DNA of 64,000 bases from Branchipolynoe longqiensis. Taxonomy: Eukaryota > Annelida > Polychaeta > Phyllodocida > Polynoidae. The notes beneath the pieces were generated by a model that saw only the letters and a list, made by a program, of their open reading frames with translations, was not told the DNA's origin and did no database searches. How positions within the stretch are numbered: position 1 is the stretch's first letter; each line of letters opens with the position of its first letter. A program made the translations under genes and the position numbers. Positions 32,084 to 42,651 of this stretch are shown one piece after another. The stretch is from assembly GCA_030323885.1 (NCBI GenBank), contig CM059187.1:124114737-124178736 (forward strand), in the 5' to 3' direction.

Positions 32084-32575
32084 ACCTTCAAAAACACCCA
32101 CTATTACTCACCTTCAAAAACACCCACTATTACTCACCTTCAAAACCACACACTATTACTCATCTCCAAAAACATGCACTATTACTCATCTTCAAAAACA
32201 CGCACTATTACTCACCTTCAAAAACACCCACTATTACTCACCTTCAAAACCACCCACTATTACTCACCTTCAAAAACACCCACTATTACTCACCTTCAAA
32301 AACACCCACTATTACTCACCTTCAAAAACACCCACTATTACTCACCTTCAAAAACACCCACTATTACTCACCTTCAAAACCACGCACTATTACTCATCTT
32401 CAAAAACACTCACTATTACTCACCTTCAAAACCACCCACTATTACTCACCTTCAAAAACACCCACTATTACTCACCTTCAAGAACACCCACTATTACTCA
32501 CCTTCAAAAACACCCACTATTACTCACCTTCAAAGACACGCACTATTACTCACCTTCAAAAACACCCACTAGAGT
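32084..32575. repeat. 26-bp satellite, about 19 units
   Basis: The unit is 26 bp long and contains CACCCACTATTACTCACC and TTCAAAAA. Variation is limited to a few substitutions. Because 26 is not a multiple of 3, one frame visits every reading phase, yet there is no stop. Frames of 172 and 132 codons span the array. Confidence 0.95.
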
Positions 32576-32636
32576 GCACATTCTTGGCGACTTCATAGTG
32601 CTGCCCCATTGGGAAATCAGGCCGCTGGCAGCGGGA
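32576..32636 (-). mobile_element. SINE-A internal fragment
   Basis: CTTCATAGTGCTGCCCCATT and GGGAAATCAGGCCGCTGGCA from the body. It abuts the 26-bp array directly. Confidence 0.8.
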
Positions 32637-32637
32637 T

Positions 32638-32702
32638 TAAATTTAGGTCGGTACCTTGGTTTCGAAAATTTGACCTTTTCATCAGATTATGCAACTTTAA
32701 TT
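32638..32702 (+). mobile_element. TTAA-1 MITE, 3' fragment
   Basis: GAAAATTTGACCTTTTCATC then AGATTATGCAACTTTAA, the right arm only. Confidence 0.7.
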
Positions 32703-33433
32703 AATACTAATAGCATCATAGGTATTTGCCTGTCTTTACACACACGCACACACACACACACACAAATAGAAATGTTTGTTGTTTCATGTGGTTGTTACCT
32801 GGTTGGCCATAATGGCTTTCGTGATTTTTATTTCATTCTTATTTGTGTCTTCCCCCTCAGCTTTACATAATGGACATAATGCATGTAAATCCTCCGTTTC
32901 CAAGTTTGAGGGCATAAATCGATAAGCATATCCAGGGCGCATAATCTCAGGAACTCTCTTTTCTTAAAAAAAAATATTTTAAAAATGTATCCAGTGACGT
33001 CACCGCTAGATCTCAGTTGAGACGGGGCCAGTTTGATGGGAAAAGCCTCGCAAACTCGACAAGGTGATATATGTAAAATATTTTGTTGATTTCCTTTGGG
33101 TTTTTCTCTCTCCCTGCTTGCATGCTGGCTGCCTTATTTGTTTCTCTTTTTAAACATAAAAGAGTCATGACGACAGCACCTGTCATGTTTCTTTGTGGTG
33201 GCGGTGCAGGTAGAGGGCATACGTTATAAATACGTTATAAATACAGCCACCGCATTCAGGGGCCTGGTTCACAAGGATGCCGACAGGGGCGACCAGCCGA
33301 CCAGCTAACATTACAATAAATGAAAAACACATGTCGCTAATGACAAATACGCCCCGAACAAATGCGCTTCGTCATATATATATATAGCGTGGGGTGATAT
33401 GGAATATAAGCTCGACCACACCTGCATCCAGGG

Positions 33434-33435
<2 letters not shown>
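32703..33435. other. Unassigned sequence
   Basis: A short (CA)n at 32738-32764. The rest shows no repeat family or gene. Confidence 0.4.

Positions 33436-33481
<46 letters not shown>
33436..33481. repeat. (TA)n microsatellite
   Basis: TA run abutting the next pogo-A copy. Confidence 0.95.
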
Positions 33482-33484
<3 letters not shown>

Positions 33485-33486
<2 letters not shown>

Positions 33487-33669
33487 GATTAAAACCGCTC
33501 TAACCGACCACCTCCACAGATCGAGCACTCCCCTATATCGATCACTTTATTTGGGTCTCGACAATACAATTGTAACCATATTGTAACTCCCTGAACCGAC
33601 CACATCCCAAAATGGACCACTTAAATTTAAAGTCGGTCCCAAGGTTAGTCGATTTAGAGAGGTTTTACT
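33485..33669. mobile_element. Pogo-A MITE, copy 3
   Basis: CAGATTAAAACCGCTCTAACC at the left (one change in CAGTAAAACC) and GAGAGGTTTTACTA at the right. It follows (TA)n directly. Confidence 0.8.
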
Positions 33670-33687
33670 ATATACATGTATATATTT

Positions 33688-33862
33688 ACTGTCTGCAGAA
33701 TAGATCCCAAACTTATCACAACGGGGAAATGCGAGACAAACCTGTCCCTCTATATATATATATTGGCGTCACATATATCCACATATATCCACCCTAGAGG
33801 GACAGGTTTTGTCTCGCATTTCCCCGCGTTGAAAGGTTTATGACCCAATCTACAGACAATGT
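33688..33862. mobile_element. Long hairpin element
   Basis: Two arms of about 62 bp, near-complementary, contain GGGGAAATGCGAGACAAA and, inverted, TTTGTCTCGCATTTCCCC. They surround a TA-rich loop with TCCACATATATCCACC. This is probably a foldback MITE or a recent inverted duplication. Confidence 0.75.
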
Positions 33863-34268
33863 ACTACACTTCATCACTTGGTATGTGTATGAGAAATCAA
33901 CACATATTGTTTTATATTATATCATGTTTTCTTTTATATAAACACCACAAAAAACATCGAACTGATTAATGGCCACCAGAATACACGTCAGAGCGTTATC
34001 GTTTGTGCTGGGTGGTTTTCTTTTAAGAGAAGTTTTCCTCTTTCTTTACAAAGGATCCAACTTGTGCAATAAGTAAACTGTCAAAACAATGACTGTCCTG
34101 CCTTCTTGTTAGATCAGGAGTTACAGTGCTGTAGTGCGACTGTGGTAGGGAAACATGAGGTGTCTGTCAATCTAATTATTTATTCTCCTACCCAAAGCCG
34201 CAGTCTGAGGAAAGTTTGACAGTTAAAAAATCAAAACACTTACTTAGATTTGATCTTATATATCCAAC
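33863..34268. other. AT-rich unassigned sequence
   Basis: Nothing recognised. Confidence 0.4.
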
Positions 34269-34615
34269 TTAAAGCTGCCTAGTCCGATGAAGCATCACAT
34301 TTTCAAAACCATAACAATTATCTAGAATTGATTGTACATATCTAACTTAGATACTGATGCACTTATTAAGCATTTCTTGCCACAGAGAAGGGAATAATGA
34401 GGCAATTTAATAGAACCTGTTACTGCTGAAGTCTATGATGTCAAAGTTTTGGCATGGATGCCAAAACGAATTTAGTAAGTTTGCACTTCAAATATCTCCA
34501 AGGCTGGTCATTAAAATGAAAGTTACTAAAGTAAGGTATATTATAACAATCAATTTACCATCTTTATTTCAGAAAAATGACAGAAACCTAAAACCATCGG
34601 ACTATGCAACTTTAA
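34269..34615 (-). mobile_element. TTAA-1 MITE, full copy
   Basis: TTAA/AGCTGCCTAGTCCGATG at the left, CCATCGGACTATGCAACT/TTAA at the right. The centre is GTTTTGGCATGGATGCCAAAAC, with the palindrome lightly decayed. Confidence 0.9.
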
Positions 34616-34619
34616 ATAC

Positions 34620-34785
34620 TGATGTAGTGACTCAGCATTTGTTGCTGAATAGAAGGAAATATTAATACGAAGTCAATTTAATACAACTGATTTCTGCTCA
34701 AAGCTATGGTAGCCAGTATTTTATACATGCATCACAAGAGTAGTTTTGCATAGTTTCTCCTCAAATATCTCTCAAGCTAGCTATA
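34620..34785 (-). mobile_element. TTAA-1 MITE, diverged fragment
   Basis: Reads through GCTGAATAGAAGGAAATATT and TTTCTCCTCAAATATCTC in the same order as the family, without the termini. Confidence 0.5.
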
Positions 34786-34839
34786 ATTACATATATATAT
34801 ATATATACAAACTGTTTTCCTTTCAATGTACATTCTTCT

Positions 34840-35172
34840 ACCGGATGCGGTTGCCCAATCGGTAGAGCGCAGGCCTCCCCTGTGGGAGATCTGGAGTTTG
34901 ATTCCCAGTCAAGTCAAACCAATAACTTACTAAATTGACAAGTGTCACTTGCTAGCTTGGCATTTGTCATTAATAGGATAGGGCTAGGACTGGTTAGCTC
35001 AGTGTCAGGATAATGTGACTGAGTGGGATATCGGGTCATGATGCCAGCGGCCTGATTTCCCAGTGGGGCAGCACCATAAAGTCACCATGAGTGTGCACTG
35101 TCACAAGCACTACCCGTCCTGATATGACCTTAGATGTTTGCCAGGACGTAAAACTCCAACAACCAACCAACC
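34840..35172 (+). mobile_element. SINE-A, full length, alternative head
   Basis: Head CCGGATGCGGTTGCCCAATC, GGTAGAGCGCAGGCC, B box GAGTTTGATTCCC. Complete body and a (CCAA)n tail ending CCAACAACCAACCAACC. Confidence 0.9.
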
Positions 35173-35200
35173 TGTTGATTCTTCTCGTCTTTCATCTTAG

Positions 35201-35555
35201 TTAAAGTTGCATAGTCCGATGGTTTAGAATTTCTGTATTTCTTCTGAGATAAATAAATTAGATCCACCATTAGTATCTACTTTACATTAGTTCAAAGTTA
35301 CTTTTATTTTAAATGGTAAACTTTTGAGATATTTTGAGTGCAACCATGGAAAATTAGTTTTGGCAAGCTTGCCAAAACTCTGACACCATAGACTTCTGCA
35401 GTAACAGGTTCTGTTAAATTTACTCAGTATTGGCTTCTACGCAGAAAAAAATGCTTAATAAGTGCATGAGTATCTAAGTTAGATATGTAAAATCAAATCT
35501 AGATAATTGGTTTGGTTTTGGAAATTTGATATTTCATCGGACTATGCAGCTTTAA
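35201..35555 (+). mobile_element. TTAA-1 MITE, full copy
   Basis: TTAA/AGTTGCATAGTCCGATGG to CATCGGACTATGCAGCT/TTAA. The centre is the intact palindrome TTTTGGCAAGCTTGCCAAAA. Inserted 28 bp after the SINE tail. Confidence 0.95.
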
Positions 35556-36249
35556 ACTACAGCCAATCAACAATGTGCTGTTGCTTCTGTAATGTGCTGG
35601 ATATATGCTACAACGTGAAGACAGTCAGTCATGTGATGGTCTTTTTGCTGTGTTAATATGAAAATATTAACTTCCACCCTTTTCCACCTAAAAACAAACA
35701 ACAAAAACAAACCACAAACCACAAACAACAAACCACACAAAACTAAATCATCGACTAACAAAGCAAACAGTGCACACAAAAACGCAAGTAAAACAAAAAC
35801 AGCCCTCTAAAACAGCTCAGCTTTAGATTTTGCATAGAGAGTGTTTAAAAAAAAAAGAAATCTTTTTCATCATTCTCAAACTGGCAGTGACGCTGACACC
35901 GGCTGTTCCTTGGCATCATCCCGGGTGGAGGGTCCGTCATGGCCTGATGGGACCAGCATGTGCCCGAGGCTGCTTCTAAACACTCACGTCATTATGTAAT
36001 GATTAGGGCCCAACCCCCACCCACACCCACACCCACACCCACACCCCCACGTAGCCCCCACATAGCCCGCCTCCCCGTCTGGATGGAATAGTCATTAATT
36101 AACTGGTTTCGGGGAGCAGGCATTTATCTTACTCTGCGCACGCATTTCCATCAGCTGAACTAAGCGTGACAAAATTGCTACATGCAAATCTGTGCTTGCT
36201 CGCTTGCGGCACCCGCACACAATGGGGCTGAGGTTGACAAGAGGCTGAG
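35556..36249. other. Unassigned sequence
   Basis: A (CAAACAA)n stretch at 35694-35765 and CACACCCACACCC at 36015-36055. No gene is recognised. Confidence 0.4.
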
Positions 36250-37345
36250 TTGCAGAGGGCATGCGTGAGAGAGAGAGGGATGTGGAGGGAGGGAGGGAGG
36301 GAGGGAGGTGGAGAAAGAGGGGGGAAAGGAGCGGGCGGGGGGCGGGGGGGGGGGAGGAGAGAGAAATGGAGAGGTGGAGAGAGGGAGAGAAAGAAGCAGA
36401 CGGAGAGGGAGACAGGGAGAGAGGGATTGGGGGAGAGGCAGGGAGAGGGCTGAGAGAAAGAGAGAGCAAGAGAAAGAGAGATTGTTTGTTTGTTGTTGTT
36501 TTACGTCCTAGCAACATCTAAGGTCATATCAGGACGGGGAGAAAGAGAGAAGGGGGAGAGGGAGAGAGAGGGGAGAGGGGGAGGAAGAGGGAGACAATCA
36601 GAAGGAGAGAGAAATAGGGGGAGAAAGAGGGGGAGAAAGATGGGAGAGGGAGTGGGAGGGAGGAGAAATAGAGAGGTAGAGGTGAAGCGAGAGAAAGAAA
36701 GAGAAAGAGAGAGGAAGGGAGAAAGGGGGTGAGGGAGAGAGGAAGAGATGGAGAGAAAGACGGAGATGGGAAGAGATGAGAAGAAGAAAGGGAAGTAGGA
36801 GGAGGGAGAGGAGGGGAGAGGAGGGGCGAGGAGGAGCTAGAGGAAGACGATGTGGAGAATGGAGATAAGAACAAGAAAAGTAAAGAGACGAAGATTGAGA
36901 AGAAGAAAATTAAGGGTGGAGGAAGAGAATGAGGAAAAGGAGGAGGAGGAGGAGGAGAATGAGAAGAAGGAGGAGAAGGAGGAGAAGGAGGAGAAAGAGG
37001 AGAAGGATGAGAAGGAGGAGGAGGGGTTGAAGGAGGAAAGGGAGAAGGAAGAGAAGGAGGAGAAGGAGAAGGGGGAGAAGAAGAAGGAGGAGAAGGAGGA
37101 GGAGGGTGAAAGAGGAGCAGGAGGAAAAGGGGAGAAGGGGGACAAAGAGGACAGGAGGAGAAGGGGGAGAAGGAGGAGCAGGAGGATGGGAGGGACAGGA
37201 GGTGAAGTGGAGAATGAAGAGAAGAAGGACAAGAAAGGCACAGAGACGACGAAGACGAAACATATTATGAAGAGGAGGATGAACTTGAAGAGGGGGGTGA
37301 AAAGGTGAGGTGGAGAATGAATAGAAGAACCAGAAAAGCAAGGAG
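36250..37345. repeat. 1.1-kb polypurine tract
   Basis: GAGAGAGGGAG words grade into GAAGGAGGAGAAGG triplets from about 36790. The plus strand is almost entirely purine apart from a SINE piece at 36481-36539. Glu/Lys/Arg- and Ser/Leu/Phe-rich frames of up to 152 codons are artefacts. Confidence 0.95.
36481..36539 (-). mobile_element. SINE-A 3' end fragment
   Basis: GTTGTTTTACGTCCTAGCAA and CATCTAAGGTCATATCAGGA. A 5'-truncated insertion of about 55 bp inside the polypurine tract. Confidence 0.85.
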
Positions 37346-37361
37346 ACTAAGAAGGAGACGT

Positions 37362-37690
37362 AGAAGTGTGTTCTCTGTGGCAGAGTGGTTAGAGTGTCTG
37401 ACTTTTTTTCTAGGTCGGACTCCTAATCTGAAGGTCAGTGGTTCGATTCCCTGTGCCCCCCGCCTCTGCCAATTTGGATTTCCACCGCTGAGTGTAACTT
37501 ACAGCGTCATCAAAGGCTGGTTGCTCTCATACCATGTCTATGTGGTGTGGGAGGTTAAAAATCCCTTGGGTCGGTAAAAGTGTAGACTCAGGCTTTCTAT
37601 CGACAAACTGTCTAATGGTGAAAACAAGCCTAGTCAGGCTTATCCATGATAGGCAGTATAAATCTTCAAGAAAGAAAAAAGAAAAAAAAG
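37362..37690 (+). mobile_element. SINE-B, a second tRNA-derived family
   Basis: Head GTGGCAGAGTGGTTAGAGTG fits box A of a type II tRNA. GGTTCGATTCC at about 37440 is a good B box. The 240-bp body (GCTGGTTGCTCTCATACCAT, GGTTAAAAATCCCTTGGGTC) differs from SINE-A, and it ends in an A-rich tail. It is the only copy I see in this window. Confidence 0.8.
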
Positions 37691-38234
37691 GAGGAGGGTG
37701 CGACGAAGGAATGACAGAAGCAGGAGAACGAGGTGGCGACGGAGAAGGAAGACAGACAAGGCATACAAAGAAAGAGAGAAGAAGAAAATCTGTCAAAAAG
37801 TTAGCAAACTTGAAAAAAAAACTGTGAAAAGAATCTCTTTGTTTTTTTCATAAGTGTTTATTCATCTGAACAAGAATAGTGTCAGCGCCGGAGCATTGGT
37901 CTTCCATCCTCTTCATCTGATGCCGATTAGAATCTGAAACAAATATACCATAATCTTCTCCGGTTACAAGTTAAACGAAATGTAAGATCAGCAGTGTGGA
38001 ACTCATTGCTGTTGTCTATGTCTATAGCTAGACATCACACATCTTGTCTTATTGATGCGGGCCAGGGTACTGGATGATAGGGTACAACCAGCTAGTCCCG
38101 CAAACAACCCAGCAGGGCACAAGCTACGTCACGGCTAGGAGAAGCCGGTGGGGGAGGGGGGGGGGGGGGGCGAGTGTGCTTTCTATATAGCGATATAGCG
38201 AATGGTAGACAGGAAGTGTGAACACTTATTTGTC
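37691..38234. other. Purine-rich then unassigned sequence
   Basis: Purine-rich to 37830, mixed sequence after, and a poly(G) run at about 38155-38170. No gene. Confidence 0.4.
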
Positions 38235-38590
38235 TCTCTTCTTTTTTTTTGTTGGTACATTAGTTGTCCCAAGCAGGGGAAATCCCAGTCACAGACGACT
38301 GGTCTTCCCCACTCTATGTGGAATGTTGTAGGTTTAATCCCCGGCCGAGTAAAACCAACAATTTACAAAATTGGTATTTGCCTGGTGTTGCACTTAGATA
38401 GTATAGGGTAAGAATTGCCTGGCTCAGTGTCAGGCTAATGCGACTCAGTAGGATAACAGGGTCATGGTGTTGGTCGCCGGGGGATACCAGTGAGGCAGCA
38501 CTGTAAAGTCGCAATGAGTGCGTATTGTCTCAAGTCGGTATCCGTCCTGGTATTAACTTAAATGTTGCTAGGATGTAAGGCCACAATAAA
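38235..38590 (+). mobile_element. SINE-A, diverged
   Basis: Decayed head with AGGTTTAATCCCCGG as B box, diverged body (CTCAGTGTCAGGCTAATGCG), 3' end TTAAATGTTGCTAGGATGTAA. Confidence 0.75.
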
Positions 38591-38619
38591 GTAAGGCCGT
38601 CTACATGTAATATGATACA

Positions 38620-38679
38620 TGCATCCTGGGATCTCTGCAACCTCGTAATGGAATTCTGTCTGCAGGCATCGTCTATCTT
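38620..38679 (-). mobile_element. LINE fragment with the shared 5' breakpoint
   Basis: The minus strand begins AAGATAGACGATGCCTGCAG (KIDDACRQ) at 38679. The same 24 bases form the 5' edge of the LINE at 41447. Similarity is certain only for 38656-38679. Confidence 0.55.
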
Positions 38680-40165
38680 GGTCGTAATGCGTAGCATTAC
38701 GTTTGATGCGAGGGAAGGGAGAGACCCTCCCCCGCCGCTGCGGCGCTGCCTCCTCACCTCGGCCGAGCCCCGGCTCGCCGCCCCCCTGCTTCTGCCACTT
38801 CCTTTGTTCTGGCGCTCACGCCTCACCCGACCCCCGCCTGCTCGCCACATCTCACCCTCCCCGGGCCGTCAGCATTCGCCACCTCACCGCCTCTCGCCCC
38901 TCCCTTTCCCTTATAAGGCCGCCGCCGCTCTCCTCTGGCATTCACCTTCCTGCCGTTCTTCCGCTGTTCTTCATTTTCCTGTTTGGGCCTACACCTCGGA
39001 CCGCTGCCTCTGCCCTCGGACCGCTCCAGGATGCCCAGACACGACAAGGCCACGGGCCGCCAGAGCCCACCGGGCGACCGCCTGGCCACGCCGGCACCCC
39101 TCGGGCGCGCCGGGGAGGCGCGTCGGCCTCCTCGGCCCCGGCCTCTCCCCCGGCGCCCTCGGGCACCGAGATAGCTCAGATTCTCAAGGCCTCTCCTCGA
39201 CCTTGGAGCCCTCCAGCGCGCCACCACCGCCCCACCAGCGCGGCCACCACCAGCCCACCAGCGCGCCACCACCGCCCACCTCCACGCCCGCCTGGACGCC
39301 CTCGAATCGAGGGAGAGCCCGAGGGACTACCGCCTGGTTGCAACGCCGACTGCCTACACCACGCCGACCGCCCCAGCACCTCGGGGCGCACGCGCCGCGG
39401 CGGGGGCTCCCCCCCGCCCCCGCCTCACGCGACTCCGCCGGGGGGCGGCCCACCCCCAGCAAGAACAAGGCAGCCGTCTCACCGCCCGCGCCCGAGGGGA
39501 CGCCGCCGCCCACCCAGATGCGGCGGGACGGCGTACACCACACCGCCCATCCCAGCACCTCGGGCACACGTCCCCGGGGGGGCGCGCCCTCCCCCGCCAC
39601 CTCAAACCACGCGGGAAGGAAGGAGCTCCGGACCACCGCAGCCGCCTCCGCCCCGGGGACCCCATCCTCGGGCTAGCCGCGCCGCGCCTCGCCGCGCTTT
39701 TGCCCCCGGTTTCCCCCCGGGCACCTCGGGACCAGCCCCCTCGGGCGCCGAGGCCCCACATCCTACAGATCACGGCCCCTCGACCATCAGACGGCGCACA
39801 GCACCATGCAACATCCCGTCACCTCGGGGACACCTCGCCGGGGGAGCGCACCCCCCGCCGCCACCTCAAGCACCGCCCCGGGGAGCACCAGGACCCCGGG
39901 CCGCCTCGGCGGGATTTTATGATCCGGCCGGCCTCCCCCCGGCCGGGCCCTGGGGGGCCCTTTCGGCGCCGCACCTTCACCACTGCCGACAGCCCCGGCG
40001 ACCTCCACGGGACAACCTCCCAGTGAGACCACCGATCGCAGCGCCCCCGCCCAGTCACAGCCGGGGGTTATTCACTCGGACCTCACCGCTCAGACCACAA
40101 CCCCGCCCAGCCTCGCCTTCACGAGGAACCCTCTGCCAGACACTATCAACCCAGACCACACAAAC
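38680..40165. other. GC- and CpG-rich island with proline-coding repeats
   Basis: About 1.5 kb of very GC-rich DNA lies between LINE pieces. Plus-strand frames of 354 and 501 codons are rich in Pro, Arg and Ala. In the longer one, PGGARPPPPPQTTREG, AGGAHPPPPPQAPPRG and RRGGGSPPPPPHATPPGG mark imperfect repeats about 200-300 nt apart. No domain is recognised. It could be a captured host CpG island, a LINE ORF1-like region or a GC minisatellite. The long frame reads on into the LINE 3' sequence, which argues against a real gene. Confidence 0.5.
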
Positions 40166-40167
40166 TA

Positions 40168-41447
40168 AAACAAAAAAAATATTCTATTTTATTATAAATA
40201 CAAGTTGACAGGAATTTAAATAAATTTAAAATCATGGATATAATATCAAAAATCGAATATATATGTACATATATGTACATATACGTAATATATATGTTTT
40301 GATTGATTGATAGGTGGTTGCTTGACGCCGTGTCGGCAGCATCGGCCATATTCATGGCGAGAAATGTTTGTTTTTTGTTCAAACCATCGCTTTTACATGT
40401 AAAAGCAGACAATCAATTATGTGCCAATAGACACTCAGTAAATTAGAAAGCTCACAATCATATATTTGTGGTCAAGGGAAACAAATTCCCATAGAAAAAG
40501 AAAGGTTTTTATTAATAATTGATAGAATTTATTTAGTAAACTATATGAGGTGGTACAGCTACCCGGCTTTGGTCTTTCGAACCATCAGTGTATATGGAGA
40601 GGTGGTCTGCAAACTGGCCTTGAATCTCTGCATGCAGTCCTTGGTACTCGAGTGGATGTGTCCCAGACTTCCTCAGTTCCGTGAGTCGAAGGATAACCGA
40701 TGGCTTCCTCAACAACCACGGGGGATGTTCTGGGACTTTGGCATCCTCCAACACTAAATCTACGCCCAAGGCCTCCAAATGAGGTTTCATTCGGAGCCTC
40801 AGTGGCTGGATGTAATTCGGCCTGGCTTGATACCTGGATTTGTCATGTTGCTTGAATAGACAATTGTGTGCAGGATTCAATGCATTAGTTTTTATCTTGA
40901 CTACATATTGCATGGCCAGTTTGATTCTCCTGTTGTTAAGTGATGGTTCATTGGCTTCGACGTAGAGGCTCTGAACTGGTGAGGTGCGGAAGGCCCCAAG
41001 GGCCCGGCACAGTCCCTGGTGGTGGATCGTGTCTAGCAACCCAATATATGATTTCCTTGCGGAACCGTATACTATGCTGCCGTAATCCACTCATGACCGA
41101 ACCAAGGTTCTGTACACGGAGAGCAGAACATCTCTGACCGCTCCCCACTCTGAGCTGGACAGCACCCTCAGAATATCTAGCGCTTTCAGGCATCTTGTTT
41201 TCAGGTACTTTATATGTGGCATGAAAGACAATTTTGCGTCGAGAATGAGGCCCAGAAATTTGGTTTTCGCAATGACTTTAATGGGATCCCCATCCAGGGT
41301 CAGCTCCAGCTCCGCATGCATTCTATGCAGCAGGCACAATTGCATGCAGACTGTTTTGGTCTTGGAAAATTTGAAACCGTTCAGAACTGACCATCGATGG
41401 ATCCCATTTACGCTTGTTTGTAGCTGTCTGCAGGCATCGTCTATCTT
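40168..41447 (-). mobile_element. I/Jockey-type LINE, 5'-truncated
   Basis: The minus strand runs from KIDDACRQ (41447) through the RT carboxy-terminal region and the start of RNase H to a 3' UTR with AATAAA-like TATAATAAAATAG near 40180-40200. Its 3' UTR repeats at 41448-41549, which is the end of a second, upstream copy. The clade is inferred from the RT-RNase H order. Confidence 0.75.
40533..41447 (-). pseudogene. Reverse transcriptase / RNase H fragment, frameshifted
   Basis: The first frame contains WSVLNGFKFSKTKTVCMQL and FLGLILDAKLSFMPHIK. The second frame (41090 to 40533) has LDTIHHQGLCRALGAFRTSP, VEANEPSL and LSIYTDGSKDQS. The YTDGSK motif carries the first RNase H aspartate. Frameshifts near 41095 and after YTDGSK, with missing later RNase H motifs, show it is dead. 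Confidence 0.85.
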
Positions 41448-41807
41448 ACAAACTAAAACAAAAAATGATTCTCTTTTATTATAAATACAAGTTGACAGGA
41501 ATTTAAATAAATTTAAAATCATGGATATAATATCAAAAATCGAATATATATGTCTCTCTATGACATTCATGTTAGCACCGCTGTAATATAAAACAAAGTA
41601 GTCCACGAAAAGACTACAGGAGACCCTCCGCTTTGCAGCAGCAGCAATACCATTGACTTGATGCCGAAAAGGGTCACGGCCAGTATGCTGCCTTGAGGTA
41701 CTCCTACTTCCTATGAGTGTAGGCTGGAATAGGTAGTCTTGACACGGACGCGGAAATGCCTGAAGGCTAGAAAATTCCTGATGTACATATATAATATATA
41801 TGTACAT
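41448..41807 (-). mobile_element. 3' UTR of a second LINE copy plus adjoining sequence
   Basis: 41453-41549 is nearly identical to 40168-40262 (ATTATAAATACAAGTTGACA, TTAAAATCATGGATATAATA). Upstream, the minus frame to 41807 reads FVDYFVLYYSGAN, which may belong to the same copy. Confidence 0.65.
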
Positions 41808-41875
41808 TTACATAATATATATGTACATATACAAAATATATATGTACATATACACATATGTACATATATATATAT
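41782..41875. repeat. AATATATATGTACATATAC minisatellite
   Basis: Four to five units of about 20 bp. The same words occur at 40255-40295 beside the LINE 3' UTR. Confidence 0.85.
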
Positions 41876-41880
41876 ATACA

Positions 41881-42090
41881 CAGTAAAAGCTCACCTCTCT
41901 AACCAACCACCTCCACAGATCGACCACTCTCCTATATTATTCGCTTTATTTGGGTCCCGAATGATCGCCCATACAATACCATTGTAACAATAATAAAACC
42001 GCCCTGAACCAACACCCTAAACCGACCACCTCCCTAAATGAACCATTAAAAGTCGGTCCGATGGTCGGTCGTTTTAGAGAGGTTTTACTG
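41881..42090. mobile_element. Pogo-A MITE, copy 4
   Basis: CAGTAAAAGCTCACCTCTCT and GAGAGGTTTTACTG ends, flanked by TA-rich repeats on both sides (to 41880 and from 42091). Confidence 0.85.
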
Positions 42091-42140
42091 TATATATATA
42101 ATTTTATATATATATTTATATATATATATATATATATATC
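42091..42140. repeat. (TA)n microsatellite
   Basis: TA-rich run following the pogo-A right end. Confidence 0.95.
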
Positions 42141-42567
42141 CATTACTACGTAGTGGGCAACTGTGGATAAAACCAATATAGTTACTATTGGTGCCTTAAT
42201 GGCATTCTCCAAATGTGTATGTGTCGGTGGGGTACATTATGGGGAGACAGTGGTGAACTGGAAGCTCTAATTGTGAATGAGTTGCGTATCTTCCATGTAA
42301 GGATATGCATAATAAACACCACTGTCCTAAGCACGATCAAGTATTTGTCCCAGAGCTGCCTTCAAGTTCAATGACTGAGTCTTAAAGAAAGACACATTGT
42401 TCCTGTCGCACTGTCTTTTGGGCGGGTCACTGCATTCTGGTCTAGCCAACCACTCTCCTCTGATATCCTCGCCCTGTCCCATGGGCACCCAGGGGATGAG
42501 CTGTGCTCACACCTAGCCGCCCCCTTGCGGCCCGGTGGCCGACGGCGGGGACTGTCAAGCAGTCATC
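42141..42567. other. Unassigned sequence
   Basis: No repeat family or gene recognised. GC content rises toward 42567. Confidence 0.4.
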
Positions 42568-42596
42568 GGGGGGGGGGGGGGGGGGGGGGGGGGGGG
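42568..42596. repeat. Poly(G) run of 29
   Basis: Uninterrupted G. The true length is uncertain because such runs are hard to sequence. Confidence 0.9.
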
Positions 42597-42651
42597 TGGG
42601 TCTGGCACAGTATACGGCCGCCGCCCGGTCAGGTAAAGGTCGCCGCGGTGA

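Noticed and set aside
32084..32575. CRISPR-like array (regular 26-bp repeats)
   Set aside because: There are no unique spacers; units are head-to-tail, and the genome is eukaryotic.
36250..37341. Many ORFs rich in Glu/Lys/Arg or Ser/Leu/Phe
   Set aside because: Stop-free because the tract is almost pure purine on one strand.
37377..37455. tRNA gene with an intron-like T-rich insertion
   Set aside because: A 240-bp body and A-rich tail follow, and no 7-bp acceptor stem closes. It is better called SINE-B.
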